Positions 57,870 through 64,000 of a stretch of DNA of 64,000 bases are shown piece after piece. The stretch covers positions 231,197 to 295,196 of the forward strand of contig CAJKDY010000001.1 in the NCBI GenBank assembly GCA_905198835.1, given 5' to 3'. The notes beneath the pieces are model-generated. The model ran no database searches. It saw only the letters and a program-made list of their open reading frames with translations, and was not told the origin of the DNA. The position numbers and the translations under genes are program-made. The stretch is from an uncultured Eubacteriales bacterium (GTDB lineage: Bacteria > Bacillota > Clostridia > Oscillospirales > Oscillospiraceae). Positions within the stretch are counted from its first letter, which is position 1, and each line of letters opens with the position of its first letter.

Positions 57870-59386
57870 TAGCGGCAAACAGTGTGCTGTGCCGGTGGCT
57901 TTTGGCCCTGTGGCACGGCTTGCAAAACGCCTGGGCGCAGAGCGCTGTCGGCGGCTGGTTCCATCGCCGCCGTCTGGGGCTGAAGACTGCCGGACAGCAT
58001 AGCCGCTTTTGCGCCTTTGCCGCCCGGGAGGGTAGCCTTTGGCGGGGCTGGAGCCAGAGCCGCTTTGGCCGGGCTGTGGTCTGGCTCTTTAACCTCCCCG
58101 TGACCGTCGCCAAGGGCGTCTATCGCCTGGGACGCCGGGTCTGGGATGGCAGCGTGTGTTTTAAGGGCGTCACCGCTTTGGGGCGGAAGAGCTGGCTGCT
58201 GCTGGGCCTCCTGGTCCTGGTGATGCTGGTGGCGCCCCATGAGAGGTGGGACAACCTCTATGCCTTCCTGGGTGCTACGGCGCTGCTGCTGGCCTACGCC
58301 GTGGGCTGCGCGGACCGTCAGCGGTCCCTGGAGGTGGGCCGCATGGGCCCGTGGTTCGCCCTCTATTTCCTCTTTATCACTCTGGGGCTGGTCACGTCGC
58401 TGAGCATTCCCATGTCCCTTCGCTTCTACCTCTTCCATCTCACCGGCTTTTTCCTGGTGCTGGTGGCGGTGAGCGCTATCGACACCCGGCGGCAGCTGAA
58501 GACCGTGCTGGTCTGCGCGGCCGTGGGGTTGGCTGTGGCGGCGCTCTACGGCTGCTACCAGGGCTATGTGGGGGTGGAGATCGTGGCCTCCCAGCAGGAC
58601 ATGACCATCAATGAGGGGATGCCCGGGCGTATCTACGGCTTTTTCGACAACCCCAACAACTTCGCCGAGGTGTTGGTGATGCTCACGCCTCTGGTGGGCG
58701 CGCTGACGCTGAACGCCAAGAGTTGGCGAGGCCGGCTGGCGGGTCTTGTGGCCCTGGGACTGGACGTGGCCGCCATTGGACTGACCTATTCCCGCTCCAG
58801 CTGGCTGGGGCTGGTGCTGGCGGTAGTGGTATTCCTGGTGTTGATGGACTGGCGCTTTTTACCCGCTATGGTGATCCTGGGGCTGTGCGCCATCCCCATC
58901 CTGCCCGAGAGCATTTTGAACCGAATCCTGACCATCGGCAACATGAAGGATTCCTCCGCCCGCTACCGATTGGCCATTTGGGAGGACACCGGACGGCTTT
59001 TGAAGGACTACGGCCTGACGGGTACCGGCCTTGGCAACGACGTGATGGGCCGGGTCTTCCGCCACTATCCCACCCTCTACGACGGCAACTACCCCATTCA
59101 CACCCACAATAACTACCTCCAGATGTGGGGGGAGACGGGCTTTTTCGGACTGCTGGCCTTTTTGGGATTGCTGCTGGGCCAGATCAAGGAGGGCCTGGGG
59201 GCCTTCCGCCGGGCCGACAAGGAGCTGCGCCGCGTCCTCGCCGCTGCCCTGGGCGCCTTTGTGGGCATCTTGTTCATCGGCCTGGTGGAATACACCTGGT
59301 TCTATCCCCGCAATATGTTCCTCTTCTGGTTCCTCTTCGGCGTCATCGCCAGCTGTATTAAGTTGGTCGGACAGCGCGAGAAGTGA
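57866..59386 (+). CDS. O-antigen ligase/polymerase family membrane protein
   Basis: 506 residues. A hydrophilic, Arg-rich N-terminal stretch of about 100 residues precedes about 10-12 membrane segments. The Wzy_C-type region is seen with FFDNPNNFAEVLVMLTPL, GLTYSRSSWLGL, the long outside loop with HPTLYDGNYPIHTHNNYLQMWGETG (written in part), and a final FFWFLFGV-like helix. It would polymerise or ligate glycan units outside the membrane. The start overlaps the GT4 gene by ATGA. The Arg-rich extension is unusual for the family and could fix topology or bind the GT4 enzyme. Confidence 0.85.
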   Translation: MIAANSVLCRWLLALWHGLQNAWAQSAVGGWFHRRRLGLKTAGQHSRFCAFAAREGSLWRGWSQSRFGRAVVWLFNLPVTVAKGVYRLGRRVWDGSVCFKGVTALGRKSWLLLGLLVLVMLVAPHERWDNLYAFLGATALLLAYAVGCADRQRSLEVGRMGPWFALYFLFITLGLVTSLSIPMSLRFYLFHLTGFFLVLVAVSAIDTRRQLKTVLVCAAVGLAVAALYGCYQGYVGVEIVASQQDMTINEGMPGRIYGFFDNPNNFAEVLVMLTPLVGALTLNAKSWRGRLAGLVALGLDVAAIGLTYSRSSWLGLVLAVVVFLVLMDWRFLPAMVILGLCAIPILPESILNRILTIGNMKDSSARYRLAIWEDTGRLLKDYGLTGTGLGNDVMGRVFRHYPTLYDGNYPIHTHNNYLQMWGETGFFGLLAFLGLLLGQIKEGLGAFRRADKELRRVLAAALGAFVGILFIGLVEYTWFYPRNMFLFWFLFGVIASCIKLVGQREK

Positions 59387-59395
59387 CAGCCCAGT

Positions 59396-59436
59396 AAAAA
59401 ACAGCTCCTAGTCAACTGACTAGGAGCTGTTTTTTT
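59396..59436. terminator. Bidirectional terminator
   Basis: ACAGCTCCTAGTCA and its complement pair at 59401-59430, with A-run and T-run on either side; between two convergent genes. Confidence 0.92.
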
Positions 59437-59448
59437 GCCGATATGGCT

Positions 59449-60780
59449 TTACTTCAGCCGGGCTTCCAGCGCGGCCTTTTGGTCCTCGTAGCCGGGCTTG
59501 CCCAGGAGGGCGAACATATTCTTCTTGTAGGCCTCCACGCCGGGCTGATCGAAGGGGTTGACCTCCAGCAGGTAGCCCGAGAGCCCGCAAGCGTACTCAA
59601 AGAAGTAGATCAGCCGGCCGATGGAGTCCTCGTCCCGCCGGGGCAGGGTGATGACGATATTGGGCACGCCGCCGTCCACATGGGCCAGCCGGGTGCCCCG
59701 GATGGCCTGCTCGTTGACGTAGGAGAGGGTCTTGCCGGTGAGGAAGTTGAGCCCGTCCACGTTATCGGGGTCGTTGGGGATGGTCACCTCATGGAGGGGC
59801 TTTTCAAAGCGGACCACCGTTTCCAGCATCAACCGCTGGCCCTGCTGGATGTACTGGCCCATGGAGTGGAGGTCGGCGGTGAAGTCCACGCTGGCGGGGA
59901 GCAATCCCCGGCCCTGCTTGCCCTCGCTCTCGCCGTAGAGCTGCTTCCACCACTCGCCAAAGAAGCGGAAGGAGGGCTCGAAGCCCGCCAGGATCTCCAC
60001 GCTCTTGCCTGCTTCGTAGAGGGCGTGGCGGGCGGCGGCATACTGGGCGGCGGCGGAGTCAGAAAGTTGGTCGATGCAGACCTGCCGCTCAGCGGCGGCT
60101 CCGGCCATCAGGGCGTTGATGTCGATGCCCGCCACGGCGATGGGCAGCAGTCCTACGGCGGTAAGGACGCTGAAGCGCCCGCCCACGGCGTCGGGCACTA
60201 CAAACTCCTCGTAGCCCTCCCGGTCGGCCAGGCCCTTCAGCGCGCCACGGGCGGCGTCGGTGGTGGCGTAGATGCGCTCGCGAGCGCCCTCCTTGCCGTA
60301 CTTCTTCTCCAGCATATCCTTAAAGAGCCGGAAGGCCACGGCGGGCTCGGTGGTAGTGCCCGACTTGGAGATGATGTTCACCGAGAAGTCCCGGTCGCCG
60401 ATCATGGTGACGATCTCCTGCAACGCATCGGAGCTGAGACCGTTGCCGGCAAAGTAGATGTCCGGGGTGTCCTTGGGCAGAGCGTTATAGTTGGGGCTCT
60501 TCAGGACCTCGATAACGGCCCGAGCGCCCAGATAGGACCCGCCGATGCCGATGACCACCAGGGCCTTGGACTGCTTCTGAATTTTCTTAGCCGCGGCCTG
60601 GATGCGGGCGAACTCCTCCTTGTCGTACTCCACGGGCAGATGGACCCAGCCCACAAAGTCGTTGCCGAGGCCGGTGGCGGTTTGCAGCCACTCATGGGCC
60701 TGGGCCAGCTTTTCCTTGCGCTGGTCGTGATAGCCCGGAGCCAAAAAGCTCTGGGCAGGGGAGAGATCGAGATGCAGCAT
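59449..60780 (-). CDS. pgi: Glucose-6-phosphate isomerase
   Basis: Interconverts glucose 6-phosphate and fructose 6-phosphate. 443 residues, the short bacterial form. Visible motifs: GIGGSYLGARAVIE (phosphate binding, about 78-90), SKSGTTTEPAVAFR (about 134-147), and the C-terminal active-site region with PFDQPGVEAYKKNMF. The catalytic Glu is expected near 285 (IQQGQRLMLETVVRF region). Start ATG at 60780 with AAAGGAG upstream. Own promoter at 60820-60848. Confidence 0.97.
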   Translation of the reverse strand: MLHLDLSPAQSFLAPGYHDQRKEKLAQAHEWLQTATGLGNDFVGWVHLPVEYDKEEFARIQAAAKKIQKQSKALVVIGIGGSYLGARAVIEVLKSPNYNALPKDTPDIYFAGNGLSSDALQEIVTMIGDRDFSVNIISKSGTTTEPAVAFRLFKDMLEKKYGKEGARERIYATTDAARGALKGLADREGYEEFVVPDAVGGRFSVLTAVGLLPIAVAGIDINALMAGAAAERQVCIDQLSDSAAAQYAAARHALYEAGKSVEILAGFEPSFRFFGEWWKQLYGESEGKQGRGLLPASVDFTADLHSMGQYIQQGQRLMLETVVRFEKPLHEVTIPNDPDNVDGLNFLTGKTLSYVNEQAIRGTRLAHVDGGVPNIVITLPRRDEDSIGRLIYFFEYACGLSGYLLEVNPFDQPGVEAYKKNMFALLGKPGYEDQKAALEARLK

Positions 60781-60819
60781 AGCGCGTTCGCTCCTTTACC
60801 ACAAAATTTGGTATCCACT

Positions 60820-60848
60820 ATTTTACCATACCGTGCCCCTGTATGCAA
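60820..60848 (-). promoter_or_regulatory. Sigma-A promoter for pgi
   Basis: On the minus strand TTGCAT (60843-60848), 17 bp, TAAAAT (60820-60825), 40 bp upstream of the ATG. Confidence 0.78.
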
Positions 60849-60934
60849 GCGGAATTTGTACGACATACACAAAAAGCACCGCCGGGGTCTTTGCCGCATA
60901 GAGTAGACCAGAGTTTTGAATTGGAGGTGCGTTT

Positions 60935-62002
60935 ATGGCACGGATTTCCTACTTCCTGGGCGCGAACACGCCCGGGGGTTTCTACTCGCTGATGGATAAG
61001 CTCCTGGACCCGGCCAAGGCCCGGGCCATTTACATTTTAAAGGGCGGCCCCGGCTGCGGCAAGTCCACGCTGATGAAGCGCCTGGGACAATGGGGCGAGG
61101 AGCGGGGCCATACCCCCGAGTACATCTACTGCTCCGGCGACCCCGACTCCCTGGACGGCGTGATTTTCCCCGATCTGGCCGTGGCCATCGCCGACGGCAC
61201 CGCGCCCCACGTCATCGAGCCTAAGTACCCTGCGGCGGTGGAATGTTATGTAAACCTGGGGGAATGCTACGACCGGCAGGAGCTGGCCTTCCACAAGGGA
61301 GAGGTCATGGACCTGATGGCGGCCTACCAGGCCCAGTACCGCCGGGCCTACCGCTGCCTCAAGGGCGCGGGCCAGCTGCTGGAGGACAACCGGGACCTGT
61401 TGGAGACCCCAGAGCTGCAAGAAAAGCTCCGCAAGCGGACCCGGGGCATCATCTCCCGGGAGATCCCCAAGCGCGGTCCCGGCGGCGAGGTCACAGAGCG
61501 GTTTTTGAGCGCCGTCAGTTGTCAGGGCCCGGTGTGCTTCTTTGAGACGGCGGATGAGTTATGTAAACGAATCTATGAGCTGTCCGACTCCTACGGTCTG
61601 GCCCACGCCATGTTGGAGGAGCTGCTGGGGGCGGCAGTGGAGCGAGGCCACCGGGCGGTGGTGTGCGCCGACCCCATGGCCCCCCGGCGCATCCAGCACC
61701 TGCTGCTGCCCGAGTTGGGAGTGGGCTTTGTCACCGGCTCGCCCCGTCTGCCTTATCCCGGCAACCCCTATCGCCGCATCCGGCTGGACGCCATGGCCGA
61801 CCAGGCTCTGCTCCGGCGAAACCGAGCCAGGGTCCGCTTCACCAAAAAGGTGGCCGGGGCGCTGCTGGACGAGGGTATGGAGACCCTGGCCCAGGCCAAG
61901 GTCCTCCACGATCAGCTGGAGGCGGTCTACAACCCCTATGTGGACTTCGACCGGGTGGAGCGCACCGCCCAGGCTCTCGCGGCGGAGATATTTGCCGACT
62001 GA
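60935..62002 (+). CDS. P-loop ATPase of unknown function (PRK06851-like)
   Basis: 355 residues, cytoplasmic. It starts with a GANTPGGFYSLMDKLLD region typical of this poorly studied Firmicute family, with Walker A GGPGCGKST (about 37-45), and a repeat of similar architecture in the second half but without a second clear P-loop. The family occurs in spore formers; no biochemical role is known to me. A sequence CATAGAGTA (about 60898-60906) resembles a sporulation-type -10 but has no clear -35. GGAGGTG lies before the ATG. A terminator at 62011-62048 separates it from murC. Confidence 0.75.
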   Translation: MARISYFLGANTPGGFYSLMDKLLDPAKARAIYILKGGPGCGKSTLMKRLGQWGEERGHTPEYIYCSGDPDSLDGVIFPDLAVAIADGTAPHVIEPKYPAAVECYVNLGECYDRQELAFHKGEVMDLMAAYQAQYRRAYRCLKGAGQLLEDNRDLLETPELQEKLRKRTRGIISREIPKRGPGGEVTERFLSAVSCQGPVCFFETADELCKRIYELSDSYGLAHAMLEELLGAAVERGHRAVVCADPMAPRRIQHLLLPELGVGFVTGSPRLPYPGNPYRRIRLDAMADQALLRRNRARVRFTKKVAGALLDEGMETLAQAKVLHDQLEAVYNPYVDFDRVERTAQALAAEIFAD

Positions 62003-62010
62003 AAGCACCT

Positions 62011-62048
62011 ACATACCAGGAGGTCCATCCCTCCTGGTATGTTTTTCT
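62011..62048 (+). terminator. Terminator of the P-loop ATPase gene
   Basis: CATACCAGGAGG (62012-62023) pairs with CCTCCTGGTATG (62030-62041), followed by TTTTTC. Confidence 0.92.
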
Positions 62049-62076
62049 TGAAAAACCGGGATAATTGGAGTACACT
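62048..62076 (+). promoter_or_regulatory. Sigma-A promoter for murC
   Basis: TTGAAA (62048-62053), 17 bp, TACACT (62071-62076), beginning at the end of the preceding terminator. Confidence 0.65.
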
Positions 62077-62112
62077 TAGGAAAACAAAACCACTTTGCGA
62101 GGTGCTTTGACC

Positions 62113-63483
62113 ATGGAGCAGAGGGACATCCGCCCCTATCTCAAGCCCGGCGTCCGGGCCCATCTGATGGGCATCGGCGGTGTATCGATGGCGCCGCTGG
62201 CCCACGTGCTGCTGGGCCGGGGGCTGGCGGTGACCGGTTCAGATATGCAAAAAAGTCAGGCGGTGGAGGAGCTTCAGGCTCTGGGCGTGCCGGTCTATAT
62301 CGGCCATGCCGCCGAGAATGTGAACGGCGCGGAACTTGTCATCCGCACCGCCGCCGTCCACGACGATAACCCCGAGATCGTGGCCGCCCGGGCTGCGGGC
62401 ATCCCCGTTTTCGAGCGGGCCCAGGCCTGGGGCGCGCTGATGCGGGAGTGGGAGAAGGCCCTGTGCGTGGCGGGGACCCATGGCAAGACCACCACCACGT
62501 CCATGTGTACCCATATCGCCCTGGCCCAGGGCGCCGACCCCACCGTCATGATCGGCGGCACCCTGCCCGTCCTGGGCCGTGGCTGGCGGGTGGGGCAGGG
62601 GGACACCATTGTGATGGAATCCTGCGAGTATTGCGACTCCTTCCTGTCCTTTTTCCCCACCGTGGCGGTGATCTTAAACATCGAGGCCGACCATCTGGAC
62701 TACTTCACCGGCGGCCTGCCCCAGATCCAGCGCTCCTTTCGCGCCTTTGCCGAGTTGACGCCGGAGACAGGGGCTGTGGTGGCCAACGCCGAGGACGCCA
62801 ATACCATGGAGGCTCTGGCGGGCATTGGCCGGCGGGTGATCACCTTCGGGTTGGAACGGGGAGACGTGACCGCCGCCGACCTCCAGTGGCACAAGGGCCT
62901 GGCCAGCTTTGACGTGATGGCCCAGGGCGGTGTTTTCTGTCATGTGGACCTGGCCGTTCCCGGCGTCCACAACGTAAAAAACGCCCTGGCCGCCGCCGCG
63001 GCGGCCATCGCCCTTGGCTGGAGCGGCGACGCCGTCAGCCGGGGCCTGGCCGCCTTTACCGGGGCTGGCCGCCGCTTTGAAAAGCTGGGGGAGGTCAACG
63101 GCGCCGCCGTCTACGATGACTATGCCCACCATCCCGGCGAGATCCGCGCCCTGCTGACCGGCGTCCGGCCCCTGGGTTATGACCGGGTCATCTGCGCCTT
63201 CCAGCCCCACACCTACACCCGGACAAAGAGTCTCTTTGGCGACTTTGTGGAGGTCTTGAAGCTGGCCGACCTGGCGGTCTTGACCGACATCTACGCCGCC
63301 CGGGAGACCGACACCCTGGGCGTCAGTTCCGCCCAGCTCAGCCAGGCCGTGCCCGGCAGTCTTTACTGCCCCAGCCTGAGCGATCTTTCCGCCAAACTGC
63401 GCCAGATCGCCCGGCCGGGCGATCTCATCTTACTGGTAGGGGCGGGGGACGTGGTCACGGTGGGAAAGGAGCTGTGCAAATGA
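62113..63483 (+). CDS. murC: UDP-N-acetylmuramate-L-alanine ligase
   Basis: First amino-acid ligase of peptidoglycan precursor synthesis. 456 residues in the Mur ligase order: N-terminal Rossmann part (HLMGIGGVSMAPLAHVLLGRG, about 17-37), central ATPase with AGTHGKTTTT (about 119-128) and NIEADHLDYF (about 194-203), and the C-terminal domain with YDDYAHHPGEIRA (about 336-348) and QPHTYTRTK. The AHHP motif is typical of MurC. AGGTG precedes the ATG. The next gene overlaps by ATGA. Confidence 0.93.
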   Translation: MEQRDIRPYLKPGVRAHLMGIGGVSMAPLAHVLLGRGLAVTGSDMQKSQAVEELQALGVPVYIGHAAENVNGAELVIRTAAVHDDNPEIVAARAAGIPVFERAQAWGALMREWEKALCVAGTHGKTTTTSMCTHIALAQGADPTVMIGGTLPVLGRGWRVGQGDTIVMESCEYCDSFLSFFPTVAVILNIEADHLDYFTGGLPQIQRSFRAFAELTPETGAVVANAEDANTMEALAGIGRRVITFGLERGDVTAADLQWHKGLASFDVMAQGGVFCHVDLAVPGVHNVKNALAAAAAAIALGWSGDAVSRGLAAFTGAGRRFEKLGEVNGAAVYDDYAHHPGEIRALLTGVRPLGYDRVICAFQPHTYTRTKSLFGDFVEVLKLADLAVLTDIYAARETDTLGVSSAQLSQAVPGSLYCPSLSDLSAKLRQIARPGDLILLVGAGDVVTVGKELCK

Positions 63484-63884
63484 AAGCTCTGTGGGAAAAA
63501 TACCGCGGCATTTTCCTCTACCTGTTTTTTGGCGGGGTGACCACGGCTGTCAACGTGGTGGTGTACTGGCTCTGTTACGAGGTCCTCGGCGTCCCCAACG
63601 TCCCCGCCACGGTGCTTGCCTGGGTACTCTCTGTTGCGGTGGCCTACCTGACCAATAAGCTGTGGGTCTTTGAGTCCAAGAGCTTTGCGCCGGAGGTACT
63701 CTGGCCGGAGCTGGGCAAGTTCGTAGCCGCCCGGGCGGCCACAGGGCTTTTGGACCTGGCGGTCATGTTCGTATGCGTGGATATGCTGGGCTGGCCGGGG
63801 ACGCCGGTGAAGCTCGCCAGCAACGTGGTGGTCATCGTGCTGAACTATGTCTTCAGCAAGCTCTTGATTTTCAAAAAATCTTGA
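63480..63884 (+). CDS. GtrA-family membrane protein
   Basis: 134 residues with four membrane segments, GtrA/DPMS fold: LFFGGVTTAVNVVVYWLCYEVL, AYLTNKLWVFESKS and NYVFSKLLIF. Thought to flip polyprenyl-phosphate-linked sugars for cell-wall glycan modification. AAAGGAG lies 9 nt before the ATG at 63480, which overlaps the murC stop. It is a stand-alone version of the domain fused to GT2 at 30772-31872. Confidence 0.88.
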   Translation: MKALWEKYRGIFLYLFFGGVTTAVNVVVYWLCYEVLGVPNVPATVLAWVLSVAVAYLTNKLWVFESKSFAPEVLWPELGKFVAARAATGLLDLAVMFVCVDMLGWPGTPVKLASNVVVIVLNYVFSKLLIFKKS

Positions 63885-63909
63885 CAAAGCTGGGCGCTTG
63901 TGGTATCAT
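63881..63909 (+). promoter_or_regulatory. Strong promoter for tRNA-Gly, overlapping the gtrA stop
   Basis: TTGACA (63881-63886), 17 bp, TATCAT (63904-63909). The gtrA-family gene's TGA lies within the -35 box. Confidence 0.82.
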
Positions 63910-63941
63910 ACCCAGGCTGACATTGTGTTGGGCAGCCTGAC

Positions 63942-64000
63942 GCGGGTGTAGTTCAATGGTAGAATCCCAGCCTTCCAAGCTGGTCGCGTGGGTTCGATTC
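63942..64000 (+). tRNA. tRNA-Gly (anticodon UCC), 3' end cut by the window edge
   Basis: GCGGGTG acceptor arm start, D-loop with TTCAATGGT, anticodon stem CCAGC/GCTGG with loop CTTCCAA (anticodon TCC at 34-36), and GGTTCGATT of the T arm. The last 15 or so bases are outside the window. Confidence 0.93.

Noticed and set aside
1..64000. CRISPR array or cas genes
   Set aside because: No regularly spaced short direct repeats and no Cas-like proteins were seen.

Overview
The window looks like chromosomal DNA of a GC-rich, anaerobic, endospore-forming gut Firmicute, most plausibly an Oscillospiraceae relative (Flavonifractor/Lawsonibacter-like). The reasons are a one-chain pyruvate:ferredoxin oxidoreductase, spore genes (SpoIVB peptidase, Gpr protease, two alpha/beta-type SASPs, a SleB-like hydrolase), single-chain glycyl-tRNA synthetase, SLH-anchored enzymes and a high-GC coding style. 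The genus is inference. Genes are dense on both strands and no gap without a gene exceeds 300 bases.

Layout. 1-15.7 kb is housekeeping: RNase R (cut by the window edge), secG, nifJ, an SDR oxidoreductase, a PfkB sugar kinase, spoIVB, glyS, a DEAD-box helicase, shikimate kinase, rpsT, an unassigned TIM-barrel-like protein and gpr. 15.8-20.6 kb is an ATP-grasp ligase, an AsnB-type amidotransferase and a lipid-linked oligosaccharide flippase, a likely envelope-precursor modification unit. 20.7-31.9 kb (minus strand) is one tightly overlapping operon that I read as a complete exosortase G (XrtG) system: a GT2-GtrA fusion, a secreted protein with a C-terminal sorting tail, XrtG itself, a large glycosyltransferase fused to an OpgB/LtaS-like phosphoglycerol transferase, a membrane protein with a GGDEF-like remnant, a QueD-like protein lacking the catalytic Cys, and a PTPS-related polytopic membrane protein. 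32.0-35.1 kb holds an Hpt protein, a response regulator with HD-GYP domain and an AI-2E-type exporter. 35.2-41.4 kb holds an Na+/alanine symporter, a GH43 glycosidase and a secreted SLH-anchored CE12-type esterase (pectin/arabinan use). 41.5-44.0 kb holds psd, pssA and an LPG-synthase-type membrane protein (phospholipid head groups). 44.3-46.6 kb is a GGDEF-EAL protein.

46.7-54.9 kb is a type I restriction-modification island (Fic, HsdM, HsdS, a small SANT/HTH-like protein, HsdR) lying between two copies of one SASP gene that are 226/227 identical from the promoter -10 element to codon 54. The left copy loses its 3' end exactly at the island edge. No integrase or transposase is visible.

55.0-64.0 kb holds a SleB-like hydrolase, a TetR regulator with a GT4 glycosyltransferase and an O-antigen-ligase-like protein, pgi, a P-loop ATPase, murC, a GtrA-family protein and a truncated tRNA-Gly(UCC).

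The two regions most worth study are the XrtG locus with its glycosyltransferase-phosphoglycerol-transferase fusion, and the SASP-flanked R-M island. A structured repeat is also present both in an intergenic region and, in frame, inside the helicase gene.
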